Source: an uncultured Saprospiraceae bacterium
Lineage (GTDB): Bacteria > Bacteroidota > Bacteroidia > Chitinophagales > Saprospiraceae
NCBI GenBank assembly: GCA_937973565.1
Contig: CALJKQ010000268.1
Span: 1 to 5,941, forward strand
Direction: 5' to 3'
Length of the DNA: 5,941 nt
Under the pieces are notes generated by a model, which worked only from the letters and a program-made list of their open reading frames with translations, made no database searches and was not told the DNA's origin. Positions 4,539-5,941 of this stretch are shown one piece after another (the stretch's first letter is position 1; each line of letters begins with the position of its first letter). A program made the position numbers and the translations under genes.

Positions 4539-5941
4539 CTATCTGATCACAACCTTTTTCGTATTCAAGAGCTTCCCAAGTCCATCGTAAAAGGAGATAA
4601 AATACAAGCCCTTTGGTTTGTCTGAGACCTTCCAGGTGGTTATTTTATCGGCAATGGTCTGACTGAAAATTGTGACTCCGGCTTCATTGGTAAGCACTGC
4701 CTGTATGTCTTTTAAGGGTTCAGCTTCTCCTATGTCGATGTACAACAACGCTCCTGCCGGATTGGGGTAACACCTGATATCAAAAGCTGTCGCCGGCTCG
4801 TTGTTGAACGACAACAACACATTGATGATTAAGGTATCTTCTACTGCAATATAAGATGTATCAGAAATCTGTGTATAGATCGTGTCGTTGATAAATGTGT
4901 ATAAAGTATCTGTGATGGTGGTTGTAACTGAATCTGTGACAATAACAAAGCAGGTGTCGGTACACATGCCCTGGTAATGAATATCGCTGCACAACACCGA
5001 AACACAGCCGTTGGCATCTATTACCTGTACACATATAGATTTTGGATAATTGAGGGTATCCGAAGTCGCTTCATCCAGGTTGAAAGCATCATTATTAAAC
5101 AACAGTGTTGTCGGACCTCCGGCTATACCGGGAGTCGGTAGCCAATTGTAAATATAATTGGACGAGCTTTGGTCTACGTAAGCAACCATCGAAGGTAGAG
5201 GGTCATCGCTACCGTTGTAGCAAAATGAATACACTTTGGGGAATATCACACCCTTGGGATTGGGAATAACTGTGATCGTAACGGTGACGGTAGCGGAACC
5301 GGTATTACCCTGATCGTCTGTAACTATTACAGTATAGGTAGTGGTTACTTCAGGACAAACCGTGCGGCTGGGTGCATTCATCCCGTCGTCCCATAAAAAA
5401 GTATAATTGGATCCTGCACCACCGCTCACTGAAGGAGATACGGTGATACATGTGCCTTTGCAAACAGTAGCATCCGGTATTTCTACTAAAATGGAATCCA
5501 CAGAACAATCTATACCTGCATTAAAAACAAAAGGGATGGATTGCCCGCAAGCATTGTTGGCCCAGCATCCGGTCTCTCCATCCGCAGTTACCACCAGTGT
5601 TAAATTAAGGTTTTGAAATTCACAATCAAACAGTTCTCCGGCATCTTTGACTTTCAGTTCAATACAAAACGTAAGTGATTGAATGCCATTGCAGGAAGCA
5701 GGCATGCCCCACATATTATCCGGATCTCCATCGTTGGCACAGCCATTGGATCCATTGGAGACAACCCACCAAGCTCCAGGCAGAGTGGTTCCTGCCGTTA
5801 AACCGGCATTGGCACCCCCGTATACCATCGTTTTTCGACCATCAACAGTAGCAATAGAATAAATGCTTGAGTTAAAATTGTAGTCAACCTGTCCTTCATC
5901 CAGCCAAAACCAGTTAGATCCGGGACCTTGTATATTGAGAT
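4539..5941 (-). CDS. T9SS-secreted multidomain protein, C-terminal 466 residues (start lies beyond the right edge)
   Basis: The frame stays open from the stop at 4539 to the window end, so the ATG at 5828 is internal: 37 more codons lie before it, including GSNWFWLDEGQVDYNF. Only the C-terminal 466 residues are seen, numbered here from the window edge. Residues 1-150 are a cysteine- and tryptophan-rich region that I do not recognise. Residues about 155-224 look like a PKD/Ig-like beta-sandwich (YTFLWDDG, TTTYTVIVTDDQGNTGSATVTV). Residues 335-374 are five 8-residue repeats. The end, from about 385, is a T9SS type A sorting domain: CYPNPAG, LTNEAGVTIFSQ, KGLYFISFYD and a basic terminal KKVVIR. 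Such domains guide proteins through the outer membrane and are then cleaved. It is convergent with the phosphonate operon and probably unrelated: likely a cell-surface or released adhesin-like protein. GC content looks higher than in the operon. Confidence 0.85.
   Translation of the reverse strand, partial: LNIQGPGSNWFWLDEGQVDYNFNSSIYSIATVDGRKTMVYGGANAGLTAGTTLPGAWWVVSNGSNGCANDGDPDNMWGMPASCNGIQSLTFCIELKVKDAGELFDCEFQNLNLTLVVTADGETGCWANNACGQSIPFVFNAGIDCSVDSILVEIPDATVCKGTCITVSPSVSGGAGSNYTFLWDDGMNAPSRTVCPEVTTTYTVIVTDDQGNTGSATVTVTITVIPNPKGVIFPKVYSFCYNGSDDPLPSMVAYVDQSSSNYIYNWLPTPGIAGGPTTLLFNNDAFNLDEATSDTLNYPKSICVQVIDANGCVSVLCSDIHYQGMCTDTCFVIVTDSVTTTITDTLYTFINDTIYTQISDTSYIAVEDTLIINVLLSFNNEPATAFDIRCYPNPAGALLYIDIGEAEPLKDIQAVLTNEAGVTIFSQTIADKITTWKVSDKPKGLYFISFYDGLGKLLNTKKVVIR
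4818..4937 (-). repeat. Five tandem 8-residue protein repeats (xDTxYxxI) in the T9SS protein
   Basis: Inside the secreted protein, 40 codons read as five consecutive octads: TDSVTTTI, TDTLYTFI, NDTIYTQI, SDTSYIAV and EDTLIINV. Asp is invariant at position 2 and Thr or Ser follows at position 3, with a hydrophobic last residue. The DNA copies have diverged, so this is an old protein-level repeat. It lies directly between the folded region and the sorting domain, so a stalk or linker of alternating beta-strand character is likely. Confidence 0.75.

Noticed and set aside
5407..5616. Plus-strand 69-codon ORF
   Set aside because: It is antisense inside the T9SS protein gene, and its proline-rich sequence reflects the opposite strand's codons.
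5826..5828. ATG at 5828 as the start of the T9SS protein
   Set aside because: The frame stays open for 37 further codons to the window edge, with the same composition and no signal peptide after this ATG.
1..5941. Mobile element, CRISPR array, tRNA or rRNA
   Set aside because: No transposase or integrase frame, no regularly spaced repeat set and no RNA-gene pattern was found on either strand.

Overview
The window looks like a chromosomal segment of a Bacteroidota bacterium. The evidence is a C-terminal type IX secretion (T9SS) type A sorting domain on one flanking gene, a secreted beta-helix-type protein on the other flank, an AT-rich genome with almost no Shine-Dalgarno signals, and candidate promoters with TTTG-type -7 boxes. 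No tRNA, rRNA, CRISPR array, insertion sequence or integrase was seen.

Layout. Positions 1-328 (minus strand) hold the first 109 codons of an exported protein cut by the left edge. A 225-bp spacer follows. Positions 554-1141 (minus) encode an HD-domain oxygenase of the PhnZ type. A 183-bp divergent intergenic region separates it from a tight three-gene plus-strand operon: a PhnX-like HAD hydrolase (1325-2011), a DUF5690-type major facilitator transporter (2001-3302) and a TIGR03364-type FAD-dependent amine oxidoreductase (3305-4465). The genes overlap by 11 bp and are then 2 bp apart. After 73 bp, a convergent minus-strand gene (4539 to the right edge) encodes the C-terminal part of a large T9SS-secreted adhesin-like protein.

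How the genes fit together. The middle four genes make a coherent organophosphonate catabolism cassette. The transporter resembles the organophosphate:phosphate antiporters (GlpT/UhpT) at the positions that bind phosphate, so it probably imports a phosphonate. The flavoenzyme could oxidise an aminoalkylphosphonate to a 2-oxoalkylphosphonate. The HAD enzyme keeps the Schiff-base lysine and the Asp-x-Ala motif of phosphonatase and could then cleave the C-P bond hydrolytically. The PhnZ-like protein keeps essentially every known PhnZ active-site residue and would give a second, oxidative C-P cleavage route. Neither PhnW transaminase nor the PhnY* hydroxylase is present in the window, so the exact substrate is open. 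The flanking secreted proteins appear unrelated to the cassette and visibly richer in GC.
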